DNA of 41,544 nt from a bacterium (GCA_028688815.1 JAQTXJ010000012.1:1-41544), one strand, 5' to 3'. Counted from the first letter of the stretch, positions 32,937 through 41,102 are shown. Notes: generated by a model from the letters alone, not told the origin. A program made the numbers and translations.

Positions 32937-34994
32937 ATGCAAGAACCCAATTATACACTCAACATCTCCCGCGAACTCGCCTTAAAAGACCAACAAGTCG
33001 GAAACGTCCTATCCCTCATAGACGACGGTTGCACCGTGCATTTTATCGCCCGCTACAGAAAAGAAAGAACAGGCAACCTTAACGAAAATGTAATAAGAGA
33101 AATCATCGAACTCAAAACCAAATTAGAAAATATTTATAAAACAAAAGTAACCGCATTAACCGCTATTGCCGAACAAGGTAAACTAACCGAAGAATTACAA
33201 AATAAAATCGAAAATGCCCAAACCTTAGTCGAAGTAGAAGACTTATACGCCCCTTACAAGAGAAAGAAAAAAACCAAAGCCGATATTGCCAGGGAAAAAG
33301 GTTTCGATGTCGTTGCTCAACAAATTAAAGACCAGCAAATCATTAATATCCCGCAAGAACTTTTGGCACTGTTCCCTGAAGAGGAAATCATAACCGGCTC
33401 AAAAGATATCGTAAGCCAGGACATTGCAGATAATCCCGTATTAAAAGATTTTGTCCGACAGTATTATGTGAAATACGGTAAAATCGTTTCTAAGGCTGTA
33501 AACCCAGATAAACTTGACGAAAAACAAAAAGAGGAAGCTTATAAATTTAAGATTTACCAGAGTTTTGGCGGAAATGTTACTACCCTGAAAAGCTACCAGA
33601 CTCTTGCCTTAAATAGGGGAGACAACCTTGGAATTCTAAACGTGGGTATGGATAAAGATGACAACTTTTTTGAAACGTTTCGTAAAAAGATAATCGTTAA
33701 ACCCGATAATACTGCGCCTCTTGAGGAATGTGTTAAAGACGGATACGGCAAGATTTTTGCGTCTATCGAAAGGGAAGTTAGAAACATCCTGACCGAAAAA
33801 GCGAACATTGATGCGATTAAAATTTTCCAGGCGAACCTGAAAGAACTGTTAATGCTAAAACCTCACTACGGAGAATCCGTTCTGGCGATTGACCCGGGTT
33901 ACAGGACAGGCTGTAAAATATGTATTCTTGATAAAAATTCTGCTCCTGTTTATTTTTCAAAAATCTTTTTAGACAAGAAAGAAGAAACTCTCCAAAACCT
34001 TAAAACCTTGTTTTCAAAACACAAAATAGACGTTATTACCATTGGCAACGGCACTGCTTCGGGAGAAATATTTGACCTGATTAAAAACAATTTTGACTGT
34101 GCAACCGTGTTGGTAAATGAATCCGGCGCTTCCGTTTATTCTACTTCCGAAGCCGGTCAGGAAGAATTTCCTGCTCTTGATGCAACGGACAGGGGAACTA
34201 TTTCAATCGGCAGACGTTATGTGGACAGCCTTTCCGAATTTGTAAAAATCCCGGTTATCAGCGTAGGCGTTGGAATGTATCAGCACGATATGAACCAGAA
34301 AGAGCTTGAACGAAAACTGAGCGATGCGGTGGAAGACGTCGTAAACCTTGTCGGAATCAACGTGAACGGCGCTTCAACTTATTTGCTTTCTTATGTCTCG
34401 GGACTTAGCAAAAAAGATGCGAAAAAGATTTTCGAGAATAAACCTTATAAATCAAGAGAACAATTGAAAAAACTTTTAGGCAAAAAAGCGTACGAACAGG
34501 GAGTCGGATTTTTAAGAGTCCCCGAAAGCGAAAACGTTTTTGACAGGACGGCGATTCACCCCGAACAGTATAAAGTTGCAAGTTTTATTATTGAAAAAAT
34601 GGAAGAGAGTAATTTGTTTTCGACATATAGAAACGATATGGATAAGTTGTATCCGGGCATTACGAACGAAGTCGTTCTTGACATTATCAGTAATTACAAA
34701 AATGCGGGCAAAGAATTAAGACAATATGAAGGCAGTTTAAAGTTGCGGGCAAGTATTAAAATAGAAGACTTAAAAATCGGGGATATGGTTGAAGGCATTG
34801 TGCGGAATGTAACGCAGTTCGGAGCTTTTGTCGACATAGGATTAAAGAACAATGCGCTTATTCATATCTCTCAACTTGCGGACAGGTTTATAAAAAACCC
34901 GCTGGAGGTAGTTTCAATCGGGGAAGAACTAAAAGCCAAAGTCCTTGATATTGATATTAAAAACGGAAGAATCAGCCTGAGCCTCAAACACTAA
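32937..34994 (+). CDS. tex: Tex-like RNA-binding transcription accessory protein
   Basis: The 685-residue protein has an N-terminal helical Tex domain (about 5-190; FIARYRKERTGNL is highly conserved) and a YqgF/RNase H-like domain (about 305-430; VLAIDPGYRTGCKICIL). Helix-hairpin-helix motifs follow (about 460-590; VVNLVGINVNGAS, FLRVPESENVFDRTAIHPEQY), and an S1 domain closes the protein (about 613-684; GDMVEGIVRNVTQFGAFVDIG). It is somewhat shorter than the usual 720-780 residues. Tex binds nucleic acids and affects transcription and stress responses. No Shine-Dalgarno precedes the ATG. Confidence 0.93.
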   Translation: MQEPNYTLNISRELALKDQQVGNVLSLIDDGCTVHFIARYRKERTGNLNENVIREIIELKTKLENIYKTKVTALTAIAEQGKLTEELQNKIENAQTLVEVEDLYAPYKRKKKTKADIAREKGFDVVAQQIKDQQIINIPQELLALFPEEEIITGSKDIVSQDIADNPVLKDFVRQYYVKYGKIVSKAVNPDKLDEKQKEEAYKFKIYQSFGGNVTTLKSYQTLALNRGDNLGILNVGMDKDDNFFETFRKKIIVKPDNTAPLEECVKDGYGKIFASIEREVRNILTEKANIDAIKIFQANLKELLMLKPHYGESVLAIDPGYRTGCKICILDKNSAPVYFSKIFLDKKEETLQNLKTLFSKHKIDVITIGNGTASGEIFDLIKNNFDCATVLVNESGASVYSTSEAGQEEFPALDATDRGTISIGRRYVDSLSEFVKIPVISVGVGMYQHDMNQKELERKLSDAVEDVVNLVGINVNGASTYLLSYVSGLSKKDAKKIFENKPYKSREQLKKLLGKKAYEQGVGFLRVPESENVFDRTAIHPEQYKVASFIIEKMEESNLFSTYRNDMDKLYPGITNEVVLDIISNYKNAGKELRQYEGSLKLRASIKIEDLKIGDMVEGIVRNVTQFGAFVDIGLKNNALIHISQLADRFIKNPLEVVSIGEELKAKVLDIDIKNGRISLSLKH

Positions 34995-35330
34995 TCTTTG
35001 TTTTTCTTTTGAATTTTGAGTCTCTTCCTTCCTACTCAACCTACTTAACTTACTCGACTCACTAAACTCACTCAACTTTTTGATAAGTGCGTAGCGAACT
35101 TTTCCGCCAGCTTGCCTACCGATCTTTTTGGCAGGTCTGTTTGGAGGAGAATCTCTATGTTTTCTGTTTTAATCTCTTCCAATCTCTTCCAATCTCTTTC
35201 AATCACTGTTAATTTCTCTGTAAACTTTTTCCTTGCAATCCTCCTAAATTAGTATAATAAATTCTTATATAGTGACCAATATCCTAAATAAGGTAGGAGA
35301 TAATTGTTATTATAAAAACAGGAGATTCTG
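34995..35330. other. Repeat-containing spacer, no gene
   Basis: It holds CTCAACCTACTTAACTTACTCG-like tandem variants (35035-35075), the GCTTGCCTACCGATC repeat (35110-35156) and repeated TCTCTTCCAA units (35172-35200). A good -10 box TATAAT is at 35253-35258 without a matching -35 box. Confidence 0.5.
35110..35156 (+). repeat. GCTTGCCTACCGATC repeat, copy 2
   Basis: This is the uninterrupted version of 27686-27757: GCTTGCCTACCGATCTTTTT is followed directly by GGCAGGTCTG and TTTGGAGGAGAATCTCT. Confidence 0.75.
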
Positions 35331-36011
35331 ATGAAAATAGGTAACTTTGCCTCAAAACAAGGACAACTAATTTTTATAACTTTTTTATTTATAGCTTGTA
35401 CCGGTAAAGCAAGTATGGTAGAAAAGACCGATAAAGACGGTACCGCCTATAAAACGATAAAAATCGGCAACCAGGAGTGGATGTCGGAAAACCTAAACGT
35501 AGAACATTACCGTAATGGCGACCTAATTCCGCAAGTCCAGGACGCCGATGAATGGGCAAAATTAACTACCGGCGCATGGTGTTATTATGAAAACAATTCG
35601 GAAAATGGAAAAACTTATGGCAAGCTCTATAACTGGTATGCCGTAAACGACTCACGTGGTTTAGCCCCCGCAGGTTGGCACGTTCCTTCTGATTCCGAAT
35701 GGACGATTCTTACAAACTATTTGGGTGGAGATAGTTTGGCAGGCGGAAAAATGAAAGCATCAGACACGACATATTGGAAAAGTCCAAACACCGGTTCAAC
35801 TAATGAAAGTGGGTTTTCGGCGCTTCCGGGTGGGTGTCGTGGCAGCAGTGGTAAGTTCTACGATATGGGAAACTACGCTTTCTGGTGGTCGACTGCGGAG
35901 GTCAATGCGGAAAACGCTTGGAACCGTCACCTGTCGTACATTAGCGCTGATGTTTCCCGTTACTATGGCTCTAAAATATGTGGTTATACCATCCGCTGCG
36001 TAAAAAATTAA
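35331..36011 (+). CDS. FISUMP-domain lipoprotein
   Basis: The 226-residue lipoprotein has lipobox LFIAC with Cys23. From about residue 38 it matches the Fibrobacter succinogenes major paralogous domain: YKTIKIGNQEWMSENLNV, WCYYENN, GKLYNWYAV, LAPAGWHVPSDSEW, GGCRGSSGKFYDMGNYAFWWS and a C-terminal GYTIRCVK. The fold is C-type-lectin or formylglycine-enzyme-like, and such proteins are usually surface-exposed and multiply duplicated in FCB genomes. The function is not known. The Shine-Dalgarno AGGAG fixes the start. It stands alone between repeat-rich spacers. Confidence 0.88.
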   Translation: MKIGNFASKQGQLIFITFLFIACTGKASMVEKTDKDGTAYKTIKIGNQEWMSENLNVEHYRNGDLIPQVQDADEWAKLTTGAWCYYENNSENGKTYGKLYNWYAVNDSRGLAPAGWHVPSDSEWTILTNYLGGDSLAGGKMKASDTTYWKSPNTGSTNESGFSALPGGCRGSSGKFYDMGNYAFWWSTAEVNAENAWNRHLSYISADVSRYYGSKICGYTIRCVKN

Positions 36012-36233
36012 TTAAATTCTCTTTCTGTTTTTCTTTAATCTGTGAAAATCCTGTCTGCCGCTATGTTGGCAGATCCTCTTTCTTTGTTTTTCTTTTAACT
36101 CTATAACTTTCCTGTTTTTATCTTTTTCTGCGGCAATCTGCGTCCTTACTTGGAGTTTCCATATTAGGTGGATTACTCCAAGTTATCCGGTTCTACTGGG
36201 AAAATTCTCTGTCTTTTTTTTCTCCGTCCTCTT

Positions 36234-36800
36234 TCACAGAATAATATCCTTCAGTTCCCTTTTCGGAACGTGATGAACGTTCTGCGCGTCGCGCCAGTAT
36301 TTGATGTCTTTTCCCGGCTCTAACTTGTCTATCACAACCGTTTCTTTAGGTTTGCCGATAGCCAGCGCGAGCAGTATCTCGTATTGAGCGGGAATATTCA
36401 AAGCTTTCCGTAATTCTTCTTTCTTTATTGAAGCCAACATACATCCGCCGAGCCCTTTGTCTACTGCTCCGAGAAGGATAGTCTGGGCGGTTATTCCGTA
36501 GTCACATCCGAATGTTTTGGCTATTTCCGTATCCCCGAGTATAATTATGTATGCCGCCGGTCTTTCTCCTTTGACCGGACCGTCCCAGTCTTTAAGATAT
36601 CCTGCCCACGCAAGGTGCTGGAAAATTAAAGCATTTTTTTCAGGTTCACAGGAAAGAATATATTTTAATGGCTGTAAATTAGCCCCGGATGGAGTTAATC
36701 GCGCAAGGTCAACTAATTCTTTAAGTGTTTTAAGTGTTACGGTATGGTCTTCGTAAAATCTTCGATAACTTCTGTTTTTTAATACGGTGTCCTTAAACAT
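36234..36800 (-). CDS. Nitroreductase family protein
   Basis: The 188-residue protein has the FMN-binding signature RSYRRFYEDHTV (10-21), LARLTPSGANLQPLKYIL (32-50) and GITAQTILLGAVDKGLGGCMLASI. These proteins are FMN-dependent NAD(P)H oxidoreductases; the natural substrate is open. A strong Shine-Dalgarno (AGGAGG) precedes the ATG. The gene ends in TGA, evidence that TGA serves as a stop codon in this genome. It is flanked by repeat-rich spacers and has no operon partner. Confidence 0.9.
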   Translation of the reverse strand: MFKDTVLKNRSYRRFYEDHTVTLKTLKELVDLARLTPSGANLQPLKYILSCEPEKNALIFQHLAWAGYLKDWDGPVKGERPAAYIIILGDTEIAKTFGCDYGITAQTILLGAVDKGLGGCMLASIKKEELRKALNIPAQYEILLALAIGKPKETVVIDKLEPGKDIKYWRDAQNVHHVPKRELKDIIL

Positions 36801-36904
36801 TTTTCCTCCTTTCTTAAAAATAATTTTCTACAGCTCTGCTGGACTACTTAATTACTACTAATTACTATCAGTTACTATGAATTACTATCTTTTCCGTTCT
36901 CTGC

Positions 36905-36940
36905 GACGGAGTTTACCCCGCTCTGGCGGGGCGGTGAAAA
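36905..36940 (+). repeat. ACGGAGTTTACCCCGC hairpin repeat, copy 3 (short form)
   Basis: GACGGAGTTTACCCCGC, TCTG, then GCGGGGCGGTGAAAA. CCCCGC pairs with GCGGGG. Confidence 0.85.
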
Positions 36941-37069
36941 TCTTTCTGTTCTTCTCTCTGTATCCTCTGCGGTAAAATCTTTTTTATTTATCTTTGTTTT
37001 TTTAACCATTCGATCTCTTTCTTTTGCTGTTTTTAAACTTTTTAGTTTTCCGTTCTCTGCGTTCTCTGC

Positions 37070-37104
37070 GACGGAGTTTACCCCGCTCCGGCGGGGCGGT
37101 GAAA
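37070..37104 (+). repeat. ACGGAGTTTACCCCGC hairpin repeat, copy 4 (short form)
   Basis: Same as copy 3 with loop TCCG; preceded by a doubled GTTCTCTGCG unit. Confidence 0.85.
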
Positions 37105-37136
37105 TACATCTTTCCTTTCTATTAAAAATTATACCC

Positions 37137-38444
37137 TTATTTCAATATAACCAGTTTCAATGGCGGATTAGTATTCCCTTTATTCATTAACCTGATAAAG
37201 TATACGCCTGCGGGTAAAACCCTCCCGCTATTGTCTTTCCCATCCCAGTTGATTTTTGCGATTGACGTCGGCGAATGAATGGCTGAAATGGATTTGACTA
37301 TTTTCCCGCTAATGTCACAAATCGTTAAATGAGAATAACTGTTCATATAATCGGGCGGCGAATAATTAATAACCGTGTTCCCTACAAATGGATTAGGATA
37401 AGCGGATAATAATTTTCCCGTTGAAGGTGGAGGAATTTTCGGCTGATAACTTTCTTCCACACCCAGCGTATCGGTAAGCCATGGATTATAGTCAATGGAA
37501 TCACTTACTGCATCGCCTTTCCCTCCGGGGTTAGTTTTTGCCTGGTACGGTCCGGTATTGTCGCCCCACCAGTTATTCCTTGCATTTATGTTCTTTTTAA
37601 CGAAATAAAGATATGCTGCTCCGTATTTTTTATGCCCGGTAATATTATTGTAATTTATAGAGACATCGGATAGAACTCTCACGTTTATTCCGATACTGTC
37701 ATTATCTTTTATTGTGTTATATCTGATTACCGGGGTTTCCCCTCCCTGCCCATAGCAAACTATTCCACCGACTCCGTCATCTGCGTAATTACTATCTATA
37801 ACATTGTGTTCTATGATTGCATAAACTTTTACTACGACTATTGCGCCCCCGCCGGTAACTCCTGTTGCTAAAGCTTTGGCATAGTTTTTTGTTATTCTGT
37901 TGTGTCTAATTACGGGATAGTATGGCCCTCCGTAGTCCGCAAAACAAAATACCCCGCCGCCGTTGCAGTCTTTCCCGTTGTCCGCTTTATTGTTGTATAT
38001 CAAATTATATTCTACTATGGCATTGGATTTTTCAAGATAAATTCCTGCTCCTTCATTGGCGCGATTATCTGTGAATATATTGTTACGGATAGTTATATCG
38101 TCACCCCAAAATCTTACTCCTCCACCTTCTCCGTCATACCCTCCGGTTCCTCCCGTAATTTTAAATCCCTGCAATAAAGTTGTTGTGTCAAGACCTGTTT
38201 CCCTGCTTGCCCATACAACTACATCGCCATTTCCGTGTATTTCCGTAACTTCCGGACCTTGCTCGCTTATGAGCTTGACGCCTTTATTATTGATATAAAA
38301 TTGTATATTCTCATTATATACTCCCGGGGCTACGAGTACGGTATCGCCTGTCGTAGAAGCGTCTAATCCTGCCTGGATAGTTGAATATTCCGAAGGCACT
38401 CTTATTGTTTTACTTAATAACAACAGAACTATTAAGCTTGTCAT
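37137..38444 (-). CDS. Secreted right-handed beta-helix protein with T9SS sorting domain
   Basis: The 435-residue protein has a short signal (MTSLIVLLLLSK). SEYSTIQAGLDASTTGDTVLVAPGVYNENI follows, the DUF1565-like opening of parallel beta-helix proteins. Successive coils contain NNIFTDN, YNLIYNN, HNVIDSN and YNTIKDND motifs (about 60-300), as in NosD/pectate-lyase-like folds. It ends in a type A sorting domain (about 345-435; LTICDISGKIVKSI, WDGKDNSGRVLPAGVYFIRL). No catalytic residues are evident; it may bind polysaccharide. Its ATG is 2 nt after the TAA of the Omp28-like selenoprotein gene, so the two are translationally coupled. Confidence 0.8.
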   Translation of the reverse strand: MTSLIVLLLLSKTIRVPSEYSTIQAGLDASTTGDTVLVAPGVYNENIQFYINNKGVKLISEQGPEVTEIHGNGDVVVWASRETGLDTTTLLQGFKITGGTGGYDGEGGGVRFWGDDITIRNNIFTDNRANEGAGIYLEKSNAIVEYNLIYNNKADNGKDCNGGGVFCFADYGGPYYPVIRHNRITKNYAKALATGVTGGGAIVVVKVYAIIEHNVIDSNYADDGVGGIVCYGQGGETPVIRYNTIKDNDSIGINVRVLSDVSINYNNITGHKKYGAAYLYFVKKNINARNNWWGDNTGPYQAKTNPGGKGDAVSDSIDYNPWLTDTLGVEESYQPKIPPPSTGKLLSAYPNPFVGNTVINYSPPDYMNSYSHLTICDISGKIVKSISAIHSPTSIAKINWDGKDNSGRVLPAGVYFIRLMNKGNTNPPLKLVILK

Positions 38445-38446
38445 TT

Positions 38447-39499
38447 TTAACGTGTTTTTACTATCTTTCTTGAAATGGAATAATCATTCGTTGATAAGTG
38501 TACAAAATAAATGCCTGCTTTTGCCGGTATTCCGGTATTATCTTTCCCATCCCATGTGACATTAGTGGTTCCGCCTGAGGCGGATGAGTTGTCAGTGATA
38601 GACTGGAAAATCTTTACTAGCTTGCCACTTATATCATAAATCTGTATTTTATTTTCTTTTAACTCTTTACTCTCTACTCTTAACTCTAAACTTTTAATAA
38701 ACGGATTTGGACTTGCAGTCAATTCCGCATTCCGCATTCCAAAATCCGCAATTGATTCTTCTATGCCAAAACTTGAAATCGCTTTTTTTGCGCACTGGTA
38801 TACTTCTTTAGTTGACCCCTGGACAAATGCGATAATTTGACAATTTCCTTCAACCCAGCTTGTATTCATTGTGAAATTTCTTGATTTTGTAATGGAATCC
38901 GCGGCAGGAATGGTAACAACTTCACCGTTTTGATTCGGAAGCATATCTCTTGCGACAAAAAACAAAGTATCTTCTGTTTGCCATGCATAAGGGATATGAG
39001 TTTCGACTATTACAAATTGAAGCGTGCCTGTTACCGAAGTTCCGGTTGTATTTTTAATACAAGCGTTTACCGTTCCCTGTCTTGTTCCGGTATTGTAATT
39101 ACCATAAATTCTTATTAATAGGGGAGATGCAATAGCTTTTCTTGCGTTAAAGTCCGAACGATATTGTGCATAATTACCTGAACCCCCTCCGATTCTTTTA
39201 ATAAGCCCGTCAGAATATACTGTCGGATGTCCTGAACCGCCATAATAAGTATCTTCTCTATTGGTCGTTTCCGTAGTTGTAAAAGTATCCCATGTGGCAG
39301 AGTTATGATACTCTATGAAACTCATAGAGTCACCCACTTCGGAAGCAAGTTGGTGAATTGCCCCCGAGGAGTATACGCAGCCCCCTCAGGCTACATCCGT
39401 AAATCCTTCCAATAGAACCGTTCGCTGTGAAGCTGTTGCTATCCCTGCGCTAAAAGATAACGCAACAATAGATGCCCACAATAAGCTATGAAGTCTCAT
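38447..39499 (-). CDS. Probable selenoprotein: Omp28-like thioredoxin-fold T9SS cargo (UGGC motif)
   Basis: Read from ATG 39499 the frame encodes a signal peptide (about 1-23), then RTVLLEGFTDVA, a TGA codon (38), and GGCVYSSGAIHQLASEVGDSMSFIEYH. The rest continues with FTTTETTNREDTYYGGSGHPTV, an Ig-like middle and a T9SS type A domain (about 265-350, LTASPNPF; IPAKAGIYFVHL). The opening matches Omp28-related proteins, whose thioredoxin-like fold has LLEGFT...CGxC. The TGA sits exactly at the first redox Cys, giving U38-G-G-C41. Selenocysteine is the simplest reading, with 350 residues in total. A shorter frame from GTG 39337 would lack signal and redox motif. A G-rich Shine-Dalgarno-like AAGGGGGGATT precedes the ATG. 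The alternative is a single nonsense mutation or base error. Confidence 0.75.
39363..39390 (-). promoter_or_regulatory. UGA selenocysteine codon (39386-39388) with overlapping hairpin
   Basis: On the minus strand CCTGAGGGG can pair with CTCCTCGGG (nine pairs, two of them G-U) around the loop GCTGCGTATA. The UGA lies in the lower stem, and the loop starts with G as in bacterial SECIS elements. In the classical E. coli element the loop is about 18 nt after the UGA; here it is closer, so the SECIS assignment is tentative. Confidence 0.35.
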
Positions 39500-39565
39500 A
39501 ATCCCCCCTTTTCCTGTCCACCATAGGTAGAGCAGTAACAGAAATCTTTATATAAATCTTCAAAT

Positions 39566-39626
39566 TACCCCGTCCTTTAGGGCGGGGGTACAAGAAACTC
39601 CAGACAGTTCACCCGGGCTTTAGCCC
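39566..39626. repeat. Two hairpins resembling IS200/IS605-type ends
   Basis: TACCCCGTCC-TTTA-GGGCGGGGGTA (39566-39590, imperfect) and GGGC-TTTA-GCCC (39615-39626) lie 25 nt apart between two T9SS cargo genes. Both share the TTTA loop. No transposase is nearby. They may be a non-autonomous remnant, or act as weak transcription ends for the gene at 39654. Confidence 0.5.
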
Positions 39627-39653
39627 AAAAACTCAATTTCTACTTGATTTCCC

Positions 39654-40523
39654 TTACAAAACTATCATCGTTTTTGTGATAGAATTATAACCATTAATGT
39701 TTAACTTGTAGAAATAAACTCCACTGCTTACAGGCTTGCCGTCATCAGTTTTCTTGTTCCATGATACATTGTTTAAACCGGGTTTCTGTTCCGCATTAAC
39801 AAGAGTTCTAACCGGTTTTCCGGTAATATCATATATCGTTAAGTTTACTTTCCCTGTTTGAGGAATCGTATAGGATACAGTTGTGCCTGTGCGAACTGGG
39901 TTTGGCGCATTTTGATTGAGAGTAACTTTTGTCGGAGCGTTAGTTTCGGATTCTTCGACTCCTAATTGAATTTCTGCCCTTATCATAAGGTCACCGGTTA
40001 TATTCCAATTCCCGCTCCCCTGTGTAAGAACTGTCCATCCCTGAACGTCGGATTTGCCTGCATTCCCGCCGGTATTATTTATACCGTTATCGGAAGTAAC
40101 AAGGATAATATTTGTATCCGGACTCCATCTTTCGGGTGGTATCAAAACGCCTACCCAAAAACTTACTCCTGCGTTAAAAACCGGAGGAATGGCAAAATCA
40201 ACGGTATTCCAGTTTGCAATACTATCTTCAATCGGCGAAAACATTGTGGAATCTTTCAACGTTCCGGGAAGCCCTGAATTATCATCCCATATATAAGCGC
40301 AACAAGGTTCGGATACTCCCTTCCATATATGAATCATTGGTTTTGCCTGCATAACCTGGCATTTTGCCGAGGGCGTAAATTTTACTGCATAATATCCCGG
40401 ACATCCGCTGCTATTAGAAAACATATTAGCGGGAGTTCCGTCATCGTAAGAAAGTTCCACTCCGTATGTGTGCGAAGCTAAAAACAAAGCTACTGCCAAA
40501 CTTCCTATTATTTTCATTTTCAT
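39654..40523 (-). CDS. Secreted T9SS cargo protein, function unknown
   Basis: The 289-residue protein has a signal peptide (about 1-21, cleavage after SHTYG). LSYDDGTPANMFSNSSGCPGYYAVKFTP opens a beta-sandwich region (about 22-195) with IWDDNSGLPG and FWVGVLIPPE, seen in many secreted FCB proteins. The C-terminal sorting domain covers about 205-289 (LNQNAPNPVRTGTTVSYTIP; LTIYDITGKPVRTLV; GKPVSSGVYFYKL). The start with AGGAG Shine-Dalgarno is clear. Its leader of about 110 nt holds a second, stronger Shine-Dalgarno and a 12-codon frame. It may be co-oriented with, but not necessarily co-transcribed with, the selenoprotein operon. Confidence 0.78.
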   Translation of the reverse strand: MKMKIIGSLAVALFLASHTYGVELSYDDGTPANMFSNSSGCPGYYAVKFTPSAKCQVMQAKPMIHIWKGVSEPCCAYIWDDNSGLPGTLKDSTMFSPIEDSIANWNTVDFAIPPVFNAGVSFWVGVLIPPERWSPDTNIILVTSDNGINNTGGNAGKSDVQGWTVLTQGSGNWNITGDLMIRAEIQLGVEESETNAPTKVTLNQNAPNPVRTGTTVSYTIPQTGKVNLTIYDITGKPVRTLVNAEQKPGLNNVSWNKKTDDGKPVSSGVYFYKLNINGYNSITKTMIVL

Positions 40524-40562
40524 ATCTTTTCTCCTTTTCTGACTACTGTCAGGACTGCTTAA

Positions 40563-40601
40563 TTATTGTTGTTTTATAATATATAATACTCTATTTGCCA
40601 T
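40563..40601 (-). CDS. Possible 12-residue leader peptide
   Basis: On the minus strand TTAAGGAGGTG runs directly into ATG at 40601, which opens MANRVLYIIKQQ and a TAA. The ribosome-binding sequence matches the 16S rRNA tail over about 12 bases, but it is almost touching the ATG, closer than optimal. It sits in the leader of the gene at 39654-40523, about 40 nt upstream. It could be a leader peptide or a ribosome standby site. Confidence 0.3.
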   Translation of the reverse strand: MANRVLYIIKQQ

Positions 40602-40641
40602 CACCTCCTTAAGGAACAAAAATACTTTATTATTATTATAT

Positions 40642-40670
40642 CATATAGTTCTTCCTAAAGTAAAAGTCAA
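40642..40670 (-). promoter_or_regulatory. Promoter of the gene at 39654-40523
   Basis: On the minus strand, TTGACT (40665-40670) is followed after 17 nt by TATATG (40642-40647). Confidence 0.6.
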
Positions 40671-41075
40671 GGGAAAAAGTATGTACTTCTTCACGGTTTT
40701 TTGGAACAACAGTGTAAAGAAAATTATTCTTTTGTATTGTAGAGGCGAACGTCGAAGATCCCGCTTAGGCGGTGACGGGACTTCATTTCCTGTTAAATTG
40801 TCTGTTTTTCGTGTTCTTTTATGTTTTCATACTTTCGTGATTCTCTGTTTTCCGTTATCTTGCGTAAATCCTATTCCGTTGATATTTTCTTCCCTGTCTC
40901 TAACTTTTTTGTCTTTTTCGTTTTCTGTTTTCCCTTATCCTGTTTAGGAACCCTTTGGCAATGCCATTAGAGTTTCTTATCCAGCTTGCTGGGAAATCTG
41001 CGTTTATCCCTGCCTGCCGTTTTTTTGGTAGGTGCGTCCTAAAATGTTCTGTTTTTTGTTTTTTATAAATTAACC
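40671..41075. other. Repeat-rich spacer, no gene
   Basis: It has GTCGAAGATCCCGC (as in the long hairpin repeats) followed by TTAGGCGGTGACGGGA, then CTGTTTTTCGTGTTC-type degenerate units and a CCTGCCTGCCG...GGTAGG hairpin. It separates divergent genes. Confidence 0.5.
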
Positions 41076-41102
41076 TTGACAGAGTAGTAACTTAAATATA
41101 AT
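41076..41102 (+). promoter_or_regulatory. Promoter of the cNMP-binding protein gene
   Basis: TTGACA (41076-41081) is followed after 15 nt by TATAAT (41097-41102). Both boxes match the consensus fully, but the spacer is short. Shine-Dalgarno AGGAGG is at 41121-41126. Confidence 0.6.

Larger units (their letters stand above)
36801..37136. other. Repeat-rich spacer, no gene
   Basis: It holds ATTACTA tandem variants (36849-36885), two copies of the ACGGAGTTTACCCCGC hairpin and, between them, CTCTGCGGTAAAATC, which looks like the same site without the hairpin insert. Confidence 0.55.

Noticed and set aside
39386-39388. TGA globally reassigned to Gly or Trp
   Set aside because: rnfB, pilP, lexA and the nitroreductase gene end in TGA, two of them as part of ATGA/GTGA overlaps with the next start, so TGA is a normal stop.
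39338-39499. Reading the Omp28-like gene as a GTG-started protein from 39337, or as a pseudogene broken by a nonsense mutation
   Set aside because: The upstream part has a full signal peptide and the conserved LLEGFT strand in the same frame, and the only interruption is a TGA at the redox Cys position. Decay by chance would rarely hit exactly this codon, though a base error cannot be excluded.
40681-40947. 88-residue open frame
   Set aside because: It covers repeat fragments and has no start signals.
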